DNA of 64,000 bases, taken from assembly GCA_012932295.1 (NCBI GenBank), contig JAAONU010000013.1:9078821-9142820 (forward strand), read 5' to 3'. Positions 1 to 13,104 of this stretch are shown here, piece after piece (the stretch's first letter is position 1; each line of letters begins with the position of its first letter). Both the position numbers and the translations under genes were made by a program. This DNA is from Cyclina sinensis (Eukaryota; Mollusca; Bivalvia; Venerida; Veneridae). The notes beneath the pieces were generated by a model. The model was not told the origin of the DNA. It saw only the letters and a program-made list of their open reading frames with translations, and ran no database searches.

Positions 1-950
1 TTAAACAACTGAATAACTTCATAACACATTCAAGTATCACATTCAGCTAAATTGATACTCCATCTTCCTCTAAAAAAATCCATGAAACTTGTATTATTGT
101 AGCCGTTTTGCAAAGCAGAAAGTTCACAAGAATCATGTTTTCTACACTGGCAATGTCTGTGATCTGGTCGTAAATTCATAAGCTGATAGCACAACAATGG
201 TAAAAACCATTTGGAGCGACATGCACCATCTTGTGATAGCAATACATTGAATTGAATGATTTATGTATTACAAGAAACACTGAGGCACAAAGTGGTTGAC
301 GGAACCGAAGATTAAACTAATCTGTTGTTGAAACTTTTCCTCTTTGTACGATAACATACACTTTGTTTGCTTTTATTTTATCCTAGTGCTGACAGGACAG
401 ATCATTCATTTTGATTACATTTAGACTTGGCTGAGAATATTGCCTCCTATGCTTGGCTATAATGTGATTTCTTTCGTAGAGAATGAGCGAAATTCCTATG
501 TGGTTTTCCGTAATGCGATTTTTATATGATATAGCATTCCATCTGTCGACTGTGATATTAATTCCTTATGTGTTTTGTATCAATAGATATACAAAGGCGT
601 TCTCAAATTAGGATATAGTAAGGTAATACTTTAATGAATTTTTTCATCTATCATACCATATTTCCATAATGAGAAATCATGAAACAATTTTTCGTTCATT
701 TTCTGAAATATTAAATTAATATTTGAAGCAGTATGTTTCATGCTTCAATGTTAAAATAACCTTTTGTTTTCATTTCATCTATACTTGACAGAGTTTCATT
801 TCTATGTTCTTTTATTTCTCATTTTCATTCTTTTTTCGAATAAAATTGTACATTTTCTGACTTAGTAAAAATCAATGCAGTCTATGTCTTCATGTAATTC
901 ATTATCAAGAGTATAATTGTCTTACTGATATTCAGATTATCTTCACAACA
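1..950. other. A+T-rich non-coding DNA
   Basis: No credible frame longer than about 70 codons and no repeat recognised. Confidence 0.6.
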
Positions 951-1165
951 GAATTCCTAGGAATTAGATGTCTTTGCAGTAGAATTCCTAGGAATTAGAT
1001 GACTTTGCAGTAGAATTCCTAGGAATTAGATGTCTACAACGGAATTCCTAGGAATTAGATGTCTTTGCAAAGGAATTCCTAGGAATAAGATGTATCTTCG
1101 CAACGGAATTCCTAAGAATTAGATGTCTTCGAAATGGAATACCTAGGACTTTATTTACTTACCTC
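951..1165. repeat. 31-bp tandem repeat with palindromic core
   Basis: Seven copies, starting at 951, 982, 1013, 1042, 1073, 1106 and 1137 (spacing 29-33, mostly 31). Each of the first five carries the perfect palindrome AATTCCTAGGAATT (one copy ends AATA), followed by AGATGTCTTTGCA-like sequence; the last two are degenerate. Confidence 0.93.
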
Positions 1166-1895
1166 GGAATCCCCATTGAACCTCTTTGTAATATATATTC
1201 ATGTATCAGCATAATTTTGACAAGAGTCCTCAAATGGTTTAAGATATTTCGATTCAATAAAGGCTGTTGAACAATTTGATGTCAGTCTTGTCAAGAATAA
1301 TGTTTTGATCTTAGCTACTCAACAATTCCCCAGAATGCCTAGGTTCCACTGTATTATTTACTAACCTATTAGTTTTTATATACCCTGAAACACTATTGTC
1401 TTATTCTGTCCTAAATTCATCAGTTGACTCTAAATGCACCGTGCTCAACAAACTTCTCCTTGCCGAGTGGTTTCACTGCAATAATATTCAGAACATTTAC
1501 GGCTAGATCACCATAATTCTTTTTATCTGCCTCATATTAATTCCTTACAATCCTTTGTAGAGCGAAAGTCTCTGATTGATTATCTTAGAGTTATGGTTCT
1601 TTTATTACTGTCGTATAATCTTTCAAATTTTAAGACGATTAAGTTCATTTTGAATGCCTTTTGTGTAAAAGACAACACAATCAATAACGAATGAACACAT
1701 GGTCAAAGAGATTTGAAAGGTAGGTTGTGTAGACGAATCCTAATGTTTTCACCTTCTAAATCAAAGGTCACAAACACAGGAATCTGCAAGCTGAAAACCG
1801 TTTCTGATCAATTACTTATATTATTGCACTCAGGTTCATTAAACATTATAGAATAATTGGGCATGATGAGTTTCAGATCCTTAGTGTTTTTAGCT
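1166..1895. other. non-coding DNA
   Basis: Nothing recognised between the 31-bp array and the SINE-like units. Confidence 0.55.
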
Positions 1896-2330
1896 CTCGT
1901 GGTCAGCGGTTAAGCTGATAAGGCGTCACATTGAACACGGTTGCCTATCAATAACTTAAGATTAATTGCTTCTAGGATATTCAAACTTCATAGATGTTTG
2001 AAGGCCTCTGTGAGTTTACTGCATGATGAGCAGATAAACCCTAGAGTTTTGGGGCCCAATGGGTCTAAGGTCAGGCTCACAGAAGCCTATTTCAAGTTAA
2101 TAGACCAAGAACACTTGCTCCAAGGTTCGGTCCTAAAAATCTACAAGATTCAGTGACATGATCAGTAGATGACTCATTTTTTTCCTTTTCTTTTTTTTTT
2201 GCAAAGGGCGGGGGTCCCATAGGGTGAACGGTTAAGCTCACAGGGGTCTGCCATGTGAAAACTGATTTCAGGCAATGACATTAGAACAACTGCTCCAAGG
2301 ACTTAAAACTCCCTAGGATGGTTCTGCTAT
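1896..2330 (+). repeat. SINE-like degenerate repeats, two to three units
   Basis: Two segments (about 2050-2150 and 2210-2330) share GGTCCCATRGGGT, TTAAGCTCACAG and CTGCTCCAAGG motifs. A third, 1896-1955, has GGTCAGCGGTTAAGCTGATAA, like the A-box end of a tRNA-derived element. The units are roughly 160-175 bases apart. No intact promoter pair was found. Confidence 0.45.
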
Positions 2331-4964
2331 ATAGTATAATATAATAGTATAGTATAATTATTTGCTTGTTTGTTTTCAGGCCCGCCGAGTTATAAGGTAA
2401 ACTCGAAGTCATGCAAATATGTGTTTATATTTAACTAGTTTAAGTCAAGTTTACTACGTAAGTGCTCTTCAGTCATTTTTTAAGATCAATTACAGTAAAA
2501 CCGGGAATTTTAAGCCTTATGAGTAGATAACTCTGGATCCTATTGTTTAAGGATCATCTTGCAGAGTTGCTTTTCGTTAGTTCTCATTATTGACTTTGAT
2601 TTTGTATGTTTTTAAAGCAGTCATTAGGTCTTTATAATGTGAATGATCTGATATCACATGGCTTAGTCTGTGTTCAGACTAAGGAAAACAATATGTTTCT
2701 CTTTACCTTATATACCCATTATGACTGGCAGGCTTTAAAGTTAAAACTTGTCCAACCTGTTAAGGCTTGAAGTACAAATGTCTTATATTGTCTGTAGTTT
2801 GTAACTACATAGTATGTTTCATTAAATAATAGTAACTGAGGATTGAAAACAAAATTAGTGTAATGAGCCTAATTATACTTAAGTATATCATTCTGGTTAT
2901 CGCTTTAAGATATCATTTCGTTAACCACAATGTCTAGTGTAGTTAGCTTTATCACCTTTATACTGAAATATTGCCTATATTAAAAAAATAACTTAGGCAT
3001 TTACTGTTTTGATTTTGCGGTTGGCATTCATCATTATTTTATTTTACAAAATTACACAGTGACAGCTACCTTGTTATATCTATTAACCTGATTATTTCCT
3101 ATATTTATAATTAGACAAATAAGGACAATAGCTGCGCTGTTGAAAGGTCAATTGTATCTTGTTTGATGTGCAACATTTGGTAATTAGTAATTTTTTACAA
3201 AGTTTATAGGAAACCCATCCAGCTATATCAGCAGGTTTTGCTCTTGAAGAAATTCCTACATTTGGTAAAATAACGACACCTCTGCGATGAGTCTGAATCG
3301 TGATAATATTTTGCCAGCTTTCTGTAATTTCCAGTTGTTTTAATTAAACCTACTAAGTTTCAGCTAAATCCACAGAGAATGCACGGATTACAAGACAGTC
3401 AGTGACAGGGAGAAATTAGAATGGGACTATTCTGTATAACTGGACAGAAGTTTCTGTTTCATTACAATGTATTATTATATTAGCAGATTTGGTTTATACT
3501 GCAAACAAAAAGTAAACATTTATAAAAATGTTTCTACCATTAATCTTGGTATTTCAAGTGAGATTTAAGCCTCAACAGATCCATATTTATATATATTATA
3601 TATAATGTATCCGCGCCTCGATCAGTCCAGTATTTACAAATTGGAGCGTTACTCTCGCTAAATGTCATTGCAAGAGACTTGGACTTTTGCTTTACATTTT
3701 TTTTACATGTAATATGATATTTCTGTGACCATCATCGGCTTACCCGCGGGCGGTAGAATCCGAGGCCTGTGACTTTGCTAAGACAGATTCTTACTTTTGC
3801 TATTTATTTGTATTAACTCATTTGATTTTTTTATCAATAAAGTTGTATATGTTATACTTTGTATTTTCTTCTATGACAATTTCATTCAGTCAGACATTAA
3901 TGCAATGCTTGTAATATATCTGTAACCAAGAGTTTTGACATACGCTTGGAACAGTTATGTGATTAACAATATGTCAAATTTTGAATCCCAAAAAAATTAA
4001 AGTCTGATTCAGCGTTGACTTCTACTTGAAAAAAAACATAATTATAAGATTATGCTAGACTTGATAAGTTCGTCAGATAAAAGCAAGGCTTACTTCAATA
4101 CATATATCTGTATTTCAAAACATTATTGCTATGATCTATCTCTTCCATGACCAGCATGTCTTTATACGTATTCAAGCGGAAATTATATTTAGTGTAAACA
4201 AGGAGGACCTTCACTTTGTATAGACTGTTTAAAATTTTTATACCTAAACATTTTGTTTTCATATTATTGCCCGTTTCAGTATGTTTCAAAGGCAAGTTAT
4301 CTGGTTGCAACAGATACCTAAGTGAACGTTGACACAAGAAAAGGGGTTTCGCGTCAAATGAACAAAAGTATGTCACAAATGTCTGAAGAATACACCTGCC
4401 AGCTCTTCAAATCTGGAAACAATAAGTCTACAATAATGAATAATTAATGCTTTAGAGAATATCTGTCAGTCAGCGTTACTATCATTTCCAAACAGTCCAC
4501 ATTTATGGTCTATAATGAAACGTTTATAGACAGAAAATGCCATTTATTAAGAACTGTCTAAGAGTATGTACTAAACTAAATTGTTCACACTTTTACCAAG
4601 TGTTTTCGACGTCTTTGAGGCTACACATTGCAAACTGGATCTGTATACTTTATTTTTGTAAAAGTTTAAACAATTGTTGATCAAACCTAATACCTATTGC
4701 CGATCCCAGTATGGTATGCTTTTAGTAGAATGTTATGTCTTCTTCATCAGCAAACAAATGAAAACAGAATACTATTTAAACAAAGAGCTGCTGAACCGTT
4801 CGTGATCAGATAGAACAGGTATCAGTTTATCATTATGTGTCAACTTATCAAAGCTTTTATGTTTTCAATTTTTCAATCAAATATCCAGATAGACTTATAT
4901 AGGGAGGCATATATCTGAAATTTCATCTATCAAATTTATTTATACTTAGAAATATTGGCGTTTT
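2331..4964. other. A+T-rich non-coding DNA
   Basis: Only short simple AT stretches (about 2330-2360, 3587-3605) and a small G+C-rich patch (CTTACCCGCGGGCGGTAG, near 3739) of unknown meaning. Confidence 0.5.
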
Positions 4965-5165
4965 GTAAGCCACATTCTCCTCAATTTGTGTTCGAGAATC
5001 CTGTGTTGATAATAGTCTCGTCAAGAAAACTTCATTTATGTTCTAGTTTAACAGATTTATTTGATAACATTGCTTCTTTTTGCAGGCTATTTCAAGTCAA
5101 AGTACTTTCTTTGGAACATCTTAGTAATGGATATTGCAAATAAAAGCCAGGTTTAATTTCAGAGT
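4965..5165 (+). repeat. region similar to the flank of the candidate exon at 9.5 kb
   Basis: Aligns by eye with 9290-9475: shared blocks include CAAGAAAAC, TTTCAAGTCAAAG and ATATTGCAAATAAAA, about two-thirds identity, in the same orientation and order. Here no signal-peptide frame follows. Either a dispersed repeat or a duplicated promoter. Confidence 0.5.
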
Positions 5166-5902
5166 AGGTTTATCATGAAGTCAAATTTAGAAGCAGACGA
5201 TTCTGATTGAAAACTTTTCGCTCTCGTAATTTTTTTGTCTTCCTGTCTGACATTAAACACATGAAGTATTGTTTCGCATACAGCCACACATTAATGAAGT
5301 GTAAAAGACTAAGTAACCATTTTTTCACTTTATGCCATCTTAGTACCTTTTCCCTGTGTTACAATACAGCCCAATACCGCATTACATTTGAAATAATTTG
5401 CAAGCAAAGTCAGGCTTTGTCGGAGAGTTTTTCAAACAAATACCGGTCTTTAAGAAACAGTACTCTAAAAATACATATCCTTATAGGGTTGCTTTAGTCG
5501 TATGATTTTAAATGAGATTGAAAGTGCGGTTCACTTTCATCTCCTGGTAGATAAAAACTGCTGTTGTTCCTTCCCTGAAATGGTTTTATATGCATGTTAA
5601 GTTTGAACGAAAGGTCTCAAAAAAATTAACTATGTTAATGGTCATCAAGACATTTGATACTACTTTTTTATAAACGACAATATTCAGGCAATCTATAATT
5701 TCATGAAATTTTGCACTGGAATTGAATGAGCGATCTGCTATTTTTGTTGATTTTCAATTTAGTTTTTATCAACAGTATAACAAATATCCGAGTCCCTTGT
5801 TTCTCATGTCGTCGGTCATTTGTTTCTTCTGTAATCCGTATATCGTTAAACATTTATTTATCATTCTGAGTCTATTATATAATTACGTTAAAACATTCTC
5901 CA

Positions 5903-5997
5903 TATGGTGTTATTGTAAACTAGCCAAAATTCAGCAACATTTTATGGTGTTATTGTATACATTTTGGCTAAAACTAGCCAAAATTCAGCAACATTAT
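5903..5997. repeat. short tandem duplication with internal inverted repeat
   Basis: TATGGTGTTATTGTA occurs at 5903 and 5943; CTAGCCAAAATTCAGCAACA occurs at 5920 and 5974. Between them ATTTTGGCTA forms an inverted match with TAGCCAAAAT, giving a 10-bp stem around a 4-base AAAC loop at 5961-5984. Confidence 0.8.
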
Positions 5998-6109
5998 CTC
6001 AGCAAGTATAAATAATCTAATTATACCTTTGATTTATTTCTATGATAAGTATCCCAAAAGGGAAATAGATACACCGAGTCTTCTATAATTTGCTTATCTT
6101 TATTTCTGA

Positions 6110-7275
6110 TATAAACTTATTCAGGAAATTATAGGACTTAAAGCAAAGATCACGCAAAAGATAGTTACTGTAATGAAATTTATTTCCTTTTGTCCTCTAG
6201 ACTTAGGCTACGCTCCCTCAGCAGCTAAATGAATACACTACGCTGCTTTAATAAGAGTTGATTTATGATATTGACCTTTACAATGAACTTTAAAGCCACC
6301 AATGAAAGTGCACCAATATCCCCGAAACCGAAAATTTTTTAAACCATTTTTCATTGGTTTAAACTATCATGTGATTCCAAAAATTATAAATAGACGGGTT
6401 TTTTCTGACAATTTTGTAAACACATTTCAACTATGCGTTTACGTAAACATCTTAATACATCAATTAAACGTCAAAAAACAACCATACCATCATGATTTTA
6501 ACCTTTTTGATAGTTTTACTGGTTTATTTACGTATACATATTAAAAATCACTTTGAAAAATGTAATACGTAAGTAACATGCAGACATGCATTGTTTGTTT
6601 ACATTTTGGGTTGTCAGTTGTATGTATGGACATTTCGTTGTAAGCTAGTCACTGATTGGCTGAAAAGTAACTGTGGATTTCCCTGTCTAAAAATAAAAAT
6701 ATCGTTCTGAAAATTGAATTTTAGCAAAACATTCAACCGATGCGCAGGAGAGTTGACTTAAGCTACTCCACTTATTTTCAGATACATAGTGTTTTTACTC
6801 TGCTTACCATGAAAATGCATTTCAGACAAATTCAGGGTAACTAGATGCTTAAAATGGCAACGACATAGTTTATTTGCAAAGACAGTTCTAGATAATTTTC
6901 GAAAAGTATTTTAATAAATGTAATAAGACAATAAAATTATTGTGATTATGATTAACTCGATTTAACCAAATTCCTACAATTGATACATGTTTGCACAGAG
7001 GTGTGCAATGTATCTCTACTGTAATCAAATCCTAGAGATACAATTACGTAATAACAATATATCGATTTGAGAGGATACAATTTTTAAAACTTGGGAAAAG
7101 CTGCTTCTATAATTACAAATCTAGTATATTTATCTCTAGAAACACAGAGTATCAAATTGAGTTTTGTTTTCATGACAAATATCTCAAGGGTAAATACATT
7201 CTAGACGTGGTTTTATGGTCCTTCTGATAAGGAGTCTATCAGGAAATTAAGAGGCTAAGGGAAAATATGTGGTCG
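6110..7275 (-). repeat. two reverse-oriented fragments of dispersed family A
   Basis: About 6115-6180 and 7205-7275 contain ATCAGGAAATTA followed by G/A-rich sequence, matching the reverse complement of the CTAATTTCCTGA block in the copies at 25988, 30249, 19610 and 15570. The sequence between the fragments is unremarkable A+T-rich DNA. Confidence 0.4.
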
Positions 7276-8044
7276 CTAGAGATGAAATTTGTTGGCTGGT
7301 CTTTTAGATAACGCGAATGCAAGGTCAGGTTTAACTACATTAACCCTTTAAAACTATTCTGAGAAATTCCTTGTCAAAGAGTTGCTTCAAACTGCATTTC
7401 TTACTAATAACCTTATAAATTATAAATGACAAACACTTAAAAGATCACTGTTCTGGTTTTTTTGCTTTTGTAATGTTTTATGTAAATAACTATAATGTAA
7501 AGCTCTTTGCAAATTGGTAAAGTACAGCTCTCCGGTCATATTTCTTTCTTTGTAGGTCACTATAGCGAAGCTCGTTAAAATTCTCGGCTATGTCTCGCCT
7601 AACAGCTTTAGTTAATTCATGTGTTTTAATTCAAATATAATTACATTATATTATGTTTCATCATATATTCTATATAGACATACGTTGCTTCATGCATTGT
7701 CTTATAAATATATGTTTATTCTATGACTTTTTTCCGCTGAGTTTGTACGGTTGTCTAAATTAGCACCAAATAGCTGATTGCTGTTTTTTGTATCATTATG
7801 CATCATTTGTCGGTATCGTTTGTGAACAAGGAACGCACCAAGAAGGAAAGACTAGATACTGGATGATTAGTAAAATTGATCATAAAACTGATCGTCCTAT
7901 GAAACAATCTGCGGACGACGGACACAATCATCAACCTTTTTTTCGCACTTCAGTGTTTTATACACGTAGTCAATATTGTCAGCTTTTGTCAACGTGTATT
8001 GTGTGACCACAAACCATTTGGTCTTCAAAGGCCGGAGTTAATCT

Positions 8045-8310
8045 CTTGAATTAAGAAACAAGAACTGTCACTTTAAGATGACAATGCCCCCGAAGTGTTG
8101 CTTTAAGCTGAGGATCAGTCATTCAGGGTCATGGTCAAATAAATGTAGGTCAATGGGGAGATCTTGTCCAAAGGGGTGTTATGTCCAAGTTTGAAGTAAA
8201 TCCACTGACTAATAAGAAAGTTATGGCCAATGTTAATGTTTTCGGACGGACTGACGAAAGGACGGACAGATCAAAAACTTTATACCTCCTTTTGGGGACA
8301 CAAAAAAGAT
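8045..8310 (+). mobile_element. dispersed SINE-like repeat
   Basis: G+C content jumps relative to the surroundings. It starts near AAGAACTGTCACTTTAAGATG, contains TGCCCCCGAAGTG and GGTCAATGGGGAGATC, and ends CGGACGGACTGACGAAAGGACGGACAG with a terminal ATACCTCCTTTTGGGGACA. This layout, with a GGACGGAC tail, is familiar from bivalve interspersed repeats (recalled, not searched). No coding capacity. Confidence 0.65.
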
Positions 8311-9289
8311 AAGTATCTTTCTAAACCTTGCAATTATATACATTAATTAAAAGATAAGCAAATACGATTCAATCGATCACGTAAACCTTTATTTACGTAT
8401 AACCCGGAGACTATTCGAAGAAAACTTCGAAAAGGAATTTTCTTACAGCTAGCAAAACCTTTAACCTTACTGATATATCCACAGAAAATATGCCAAGGGG
8501 GTCTCAGTGGAACATCTGCTGCTGAGTGTTTCAAGATAGAAGCGGTGAATTCAGAATGTGGTATACTTTTTTGTTCTTCCATTGTTTGCTCTGTCAATCT
8601 CTAGAAACCTTTGTAAACAATCTAAGGACACAGAAAAACTTCGCCTTATGACCACGTCGAAATAAGACCACACGTCTAATAAGACCGATATTTTTGTAAG
8701 AATTTAAATTGTGTCGTGAATAAAAACACTTTATTTATTTGTTTACACTTGAATCAGATTAACGCTGCATTTATTCTGTTACTCATGGAAATAATTTATT
8801 TTGGATTTGTGTTTATATGACCAAGTATATTATATGTTAATAAATAAGTGATTTGATATTGGCACTGTTATTTGTCCGAGAACATTCGTATTGGCCTGAA
8901 GCATTAGGTTCTAAAAGGCAAAACGTTTCATGTTTTAGATTTAAATCTATCTGGCATGCCGTTTTATTGTCAAAACAGAAACTCTTTAAGAATTATGCCC
9001 CTAAAATTAAAATATGATATACTGGACATGTAATATAGAATGAATTCTTGATTGACATCCTTAGATATGTTTCGTTCCTTATTATTCTCATTTTCATATG
9101 CTTTTGAAGGAAATGAGATGGAATGCTGCTTCTTTTTATATCATAAAGATCATATTCGTCTTTAAACTTTTCTCTTCAATCGCCTGAGACATCTGAGGTG
9201 ACATATTCACAGTTTCAGGCACGTTTTCAAAATGTTATAAATAATGTTGTGTTCGGTTTAAGAATAATTGATGTTTTTGTCAGCCAATT
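8311..9289. other. non-coding DNA
   Basis: Includes ATAAGACCACACGTCTAATA (8662), weakly like a pogo-type transposon end, but no element could be delimited. Confidence 0.45.
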
Positions 9290-9475
9290 TCTCTTCTATT
9301 TCTGGTGGGAACTCTTGTAGAATTCGAATCTACGACAAGAAAACCACATTTTATGGCTGTGTTTTACAGACTTATATGACAAAATTGCCACCTTCTCGAG
9401 GCCATTTTCAAGTCAAAGAAGTTTGAGCGAATTATTGATGTATATTGCAAATAAAAACAACTTTTGTTTCAGGAA
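9290..9475 (+). repeat. second copy of the 4965-5165 segment
   Basis: Partner of 4965-5165, ending just before the ATG of the signal-peptide-like frame at 9493. It contains TATATTGCAAATAAAA, which could serve as a TATA region for that frame. Confidence 0.5.
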
Positions 9476-9492
9476 GCTTGCGGTTTGGAGTT

Positions 9493-9559
9493 ATGGAGAG
9501 ATTTGTAGTCTTTTTTTTCGCTTTTGGATTTTGTATTTACGCCGGGTTTCCATGCTCAG
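9493..9559 (+). CDS. candidate first exon of a secreted protein (signal peptide), partial
   Basis: The ATG opens a hydrophobic leader reading MERFVVFFFAFGFCIYAGF, then PCS, ending at CAG followed by GTATTT, a plausible splice donor (phase 1). Phase-1 introns after signal peptides are common in secreted animal proteins. An A/T-rich TATA-like box (TATATTGCAAATAAAA, about 9437-9452) sits roughly 45 bases upstream, and the 200 bases before the ATG resemble 4965-5165. A pyrimidine-rich acceptor ending CTCTTTTCAG at about 10406 would append only DFRLPG then stop, so no convincing second exon was found. It could be a relic or chance. Confidence 0.25.
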
Positions 9560-9609
9560 GTATTTGCTTTTGAAATTTAGAGCAATATAAAATGTCAAAC
9601 CTGATAAGT

Positions 9610-9612
<3 letters not shown>

Positions 9613-9655
<43 letters not shown>
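9613..9655. repeat. (TA)n microsatellite, about 21 units
   Basis: Uninterrupted alternating T and A immediately before ATCGATT. Confidence 0.98.
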
Positions 9656-9659
<4 letters not shown>

Positions 9660-10466
9660 TTATAGAAGCAATGGTGCAGTTAAGATATACTTTATTTTTT
9701 TCTTTTTGTTACAGTTGGGATATTAGTAATACTTATTTTCTGACGTTAAGCTGTTGCCGATATGACTGTGGTATTCAAATTGAAATTCAAAAAACAAATG
9801 GTAAAACATAATTTGTCTTTGAGGCATTTTCTGGTTTACAATGGGTTTTGTTCTGCTGTTTTTTTGTAAAAGAAGAGTATATGTGAGGATGCCAAGTCAA
9901 AACACTTTTTTTATCTAGGGAACAGTGCATTGTGTACAAAGTTCTTGAATGTATAATTAAGTCAAGTTAAGAGTCTGTAATTTAATAAATATAGATTCTT
10001 CTGAAAAAACACTGAGTGCAAAAACTTACCCTTATATATTTTCAAACTAGCATTGTCCTCAAGACTCATTTTTTCAAGGAATTGTGATTTAAAGCTGCCA
10101 GGACTTGATTATTCGACTTTCCGAGTATTTTTTTTCAAGGCGTTTAGCTGTAAAATTTGACAGCCATATCTTTTTCCTATTAGAAAACATGTTGACACAG
10201 AAATGAAATGGAACAATGAATATACATCAAATTCAAAAACATTTACAGTTATCTGTAACATCAGCTATAAGCACTTTTTCAGTATCTGTTTACATTAAAA
10301 TGTAGTACAATTTCAGATATAGAACTAAACAGGAAACAATACCCCATTTATGTCTTTATAAATTCATTCGGTTCATTTCTACAAGTACGAACATATCTCT
10401 TTTCAGATTTCAGACTGCCGGGCTAGTAATCTAAATATGAAGAAAATAAATGCATCACATAGTGAA

Positions 10467-10640
10467 CCGTCTCCGTAGTGGTTAAAGTGACCGACTTTAG
10501 ATTAATAACTGACGGATGTTTATGTGTTCGAATCCTGCTACAAACCTATTCATTTATGTGATAAAGATGGCATTTTAATTACGGAAAATGGTATCTAGAA
10601 CTGATCCTTCTAAGGAACAATGGTTAGGTGAACTACCCTC
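10467..10640 (+). mobile_element. tRNA-derived SINE-like element
   Basis: An A-box-like GTAGTGGTTAAAGTGACC (about 10475-10492) and a B-box-like GTGTTCGAATCCTG (about 10522-10535) are spaced as in a tRNA promoter, with a non-tRNA body following. It is not a tRNA gene: no pairing acceptor stem is evident. Confidence 0.6.
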
Positions 10641-13104
10641 GTTAAGCTCAGTTGAATCAATCATTATTATACAATGACAATTAATCAGTTTGTTCTATAA
10701 TGCCATACTTAACATTATAATTATTTTATTTGGTTTTTAAGGGGTAAACAGGTATATGACCGGCCTAGCATTTTTACCTTGAAGTTAGAAACATTACAAG
10801 TATAATTAGTACAGTGTGGCGTTAAATAACTTGATTGTTTTGCAACGGATAAAACAGTTTAAACAATGTAAGTGCAAGGGAGTGCTAGCAAAGGTAGCAC
10901 ACGCAGTTTGTGAACTGTCTTTTTTTAAGTCCGACTCTTTGTTGCGGCTTATTCCAAGCAGCTCATTTGATGTTTTTGGTCTGAGTTATATCTCCAAAAT
11001 GACGTTAAAATTAACTTTAATGCTGCTAAACTCCTTCATGAAAGATTTCATTTTACCAGATGGACAGCTGATTTTGATTGAGAAAATTCTGTCAGAATTA
11101 TTAAATTCGTCAGGCCTTTTTGTTGAAACGATACTACGTTACAAATTAACACATTGTATGAAGAAAACAAAAATATTTTAAAGAAATACTAACGAAAAAT
11201 TAAGTCAAGAGGAGATAATAACGAAAACTTTTCTATTCAAATCTACTTTTTAAGTGTGATATGTCATCCGTCTATGGACATCGGTACCAATTTACTCACC
11301 GAGTCTCCACCTATATATTTTCACTTTCAAATGACTTAGAATCATCCAGTGTCACTCAGTTTGGTAGACAAGACTGAGCTGATGTAACAGAATTGAATGG
11401 ATCTAATGATTTAATCATTTACCCACATTTTTGTAACAATCCAAACCAGTCTAGGTAAATCAAACAAAAAACTAGAATTAGTGTTAATAAAGTAAAATGT
11501 TACCGATATAAAACCCTCTTAGTGTTTGCTCTACTTCACTAGCCAATCAGAAAGCAAAGATATTTACATTTCTGACAGATTTATTCTTGAAGAATTGCAA
11601 TTTCTCCACTTATTCATGTAGAACGCTCCATTTATTGCACAAAAGCGCACCTGTCAAAACAAGTTGTCTGCGCAGGTGTGTCGGCACACAAGTGGGAGTG
11701 GTTTGCTTACGGATAGGTGTGTTCCAAATAAGGAGGCCAACGAAAAAAGGAAAAAATCAAAATGGAAGGGATAAGCATAAAGTATACGTTAGTGTTAATA
11801 AAATTAATTTGGTCAGGTTCGGTGCAGATGTCCAAGCGGTTGAAAATACTCCGCGTAATGGCTAAATCCGATGGGTACTTCACTAGCGGATTTCACTTAT
11901 TAACCTATTTTAATTTTCAATAAATTTCTAAAAATACCGCAATGCGACTGGACAAAATTTAATTGAAAGCATTATTAGCAGAAATGTTTGCGGGAGCTAG
12001 TGTTCAGCAGTGAGCACTTGACATCTCTTCTATCTCTACACCATGATCGTATTTACGTTTGGAGTATACAATAACAGAAATTAAAACACATCTTAATACA
12101 GTTTTCTGTTTAATGTATACAATATACAACGAATCTCAGGAATTGTAAAAATGTAGAACTGTGTTTATTGTTTAATTTATGCCATTTACATTTAGTCTTC
12201 TAAATGTTTTTATTATGTTGAGATCTTACAAAAGGCAGATAAAGCGATTGATACATTATCTTACCTTACGCCACAGAGTTTAATGTAATCACTTGAAAAC
12301 CTAAAACTTTATAATTGTTTGAAATCTGTTTTAGAGCAATGTAGAAATATATAATTTTGTATGTCGGTAACTCAACGTTGCTCTAAATATGCACTGCCTC
12401 CTTTATCGGCAATTTACGCCTACGCAGAAGTTTTGCTCAGAATCTATTGCGGAAGACTATCTTGTGGATACTCACGATAATCAAAATAATTATCATCTTC
12501 CTTTACAATGTTTATACTAGATATACTTTTTAAAATATATTGCTGGTTCTAAGTTTCAATAAATGGGGGCCAAAATGGCTAAAATAGTTTAGATAAGATG
12601 AATGCTTCTGGTATTTGCCAACTTAATAATAATTTTTGTCGATCGTGTGTTTCACTATTTGCTGTGATATAAAAAATCATAGAAGGTGCGTTACATAAAT
12701 GCCATACACATTTGCATTCTTTTAAGAAGTAAATACAATATTCTACTTTTAAACGGTAACGTACTGTTTCCTCTTATCAGAATTTTTTTAATAAGCTAGT
12801 GTTCACCAAAAATACAATTACTTAAGTATACATCTTTACTATCAGAAACAACCATTTTATTAATTCGCGAAATTAAGTGATACATAGGTGTTTTTATTCG
12901 TCATGAAAATTTTCATTTTGCCTAAAATGAAGAAGAACGATACAGTAAATAGAATATGATTATAATGCATGCCTCTTCAACATAAACGCAGTCACAGCAG
13001 TACATGGCGCATCTAAATATTTAGGTCAAATCTCCGTGGAATAGGTACATACGTGTTCTGTCGAGAAATTTGTTACTTCAATTTGGAGTAAACTAAACAG
13101 TCTT

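Larger units (their letters stand above)
9560..13104. other. mostly unrecognised non-coding DNA
   Basis: Apart from the TA microsatellite and the SINE-like element, nothing recognised. A 121-codon frame (10816-11181) has no motif, homology or signal I can see and is probably chance. The 11587-11865 frame is compositionally less A+T-rich but also unrecognised. Confidence 0.45.

Noticed and set aside
5207..5497. 96-codon frame after the duplicated flank as the paralogue of the 9493 exon
   Set aside because: No hydrophobic leader near the start, and no similarity to the 9493 frame.
10816..11181. 121-codon + strand frame as a gene
   Set aside because: No recognisable domain, signal or neighbour; length is compatible with chance in a 64-kb window.
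11815..11880. tRNA-like GCAGATGTCCAAGCGGTTGA as a tRNA gene
   Set aside because: A-box resemblance only; no B box or stems found downstream.
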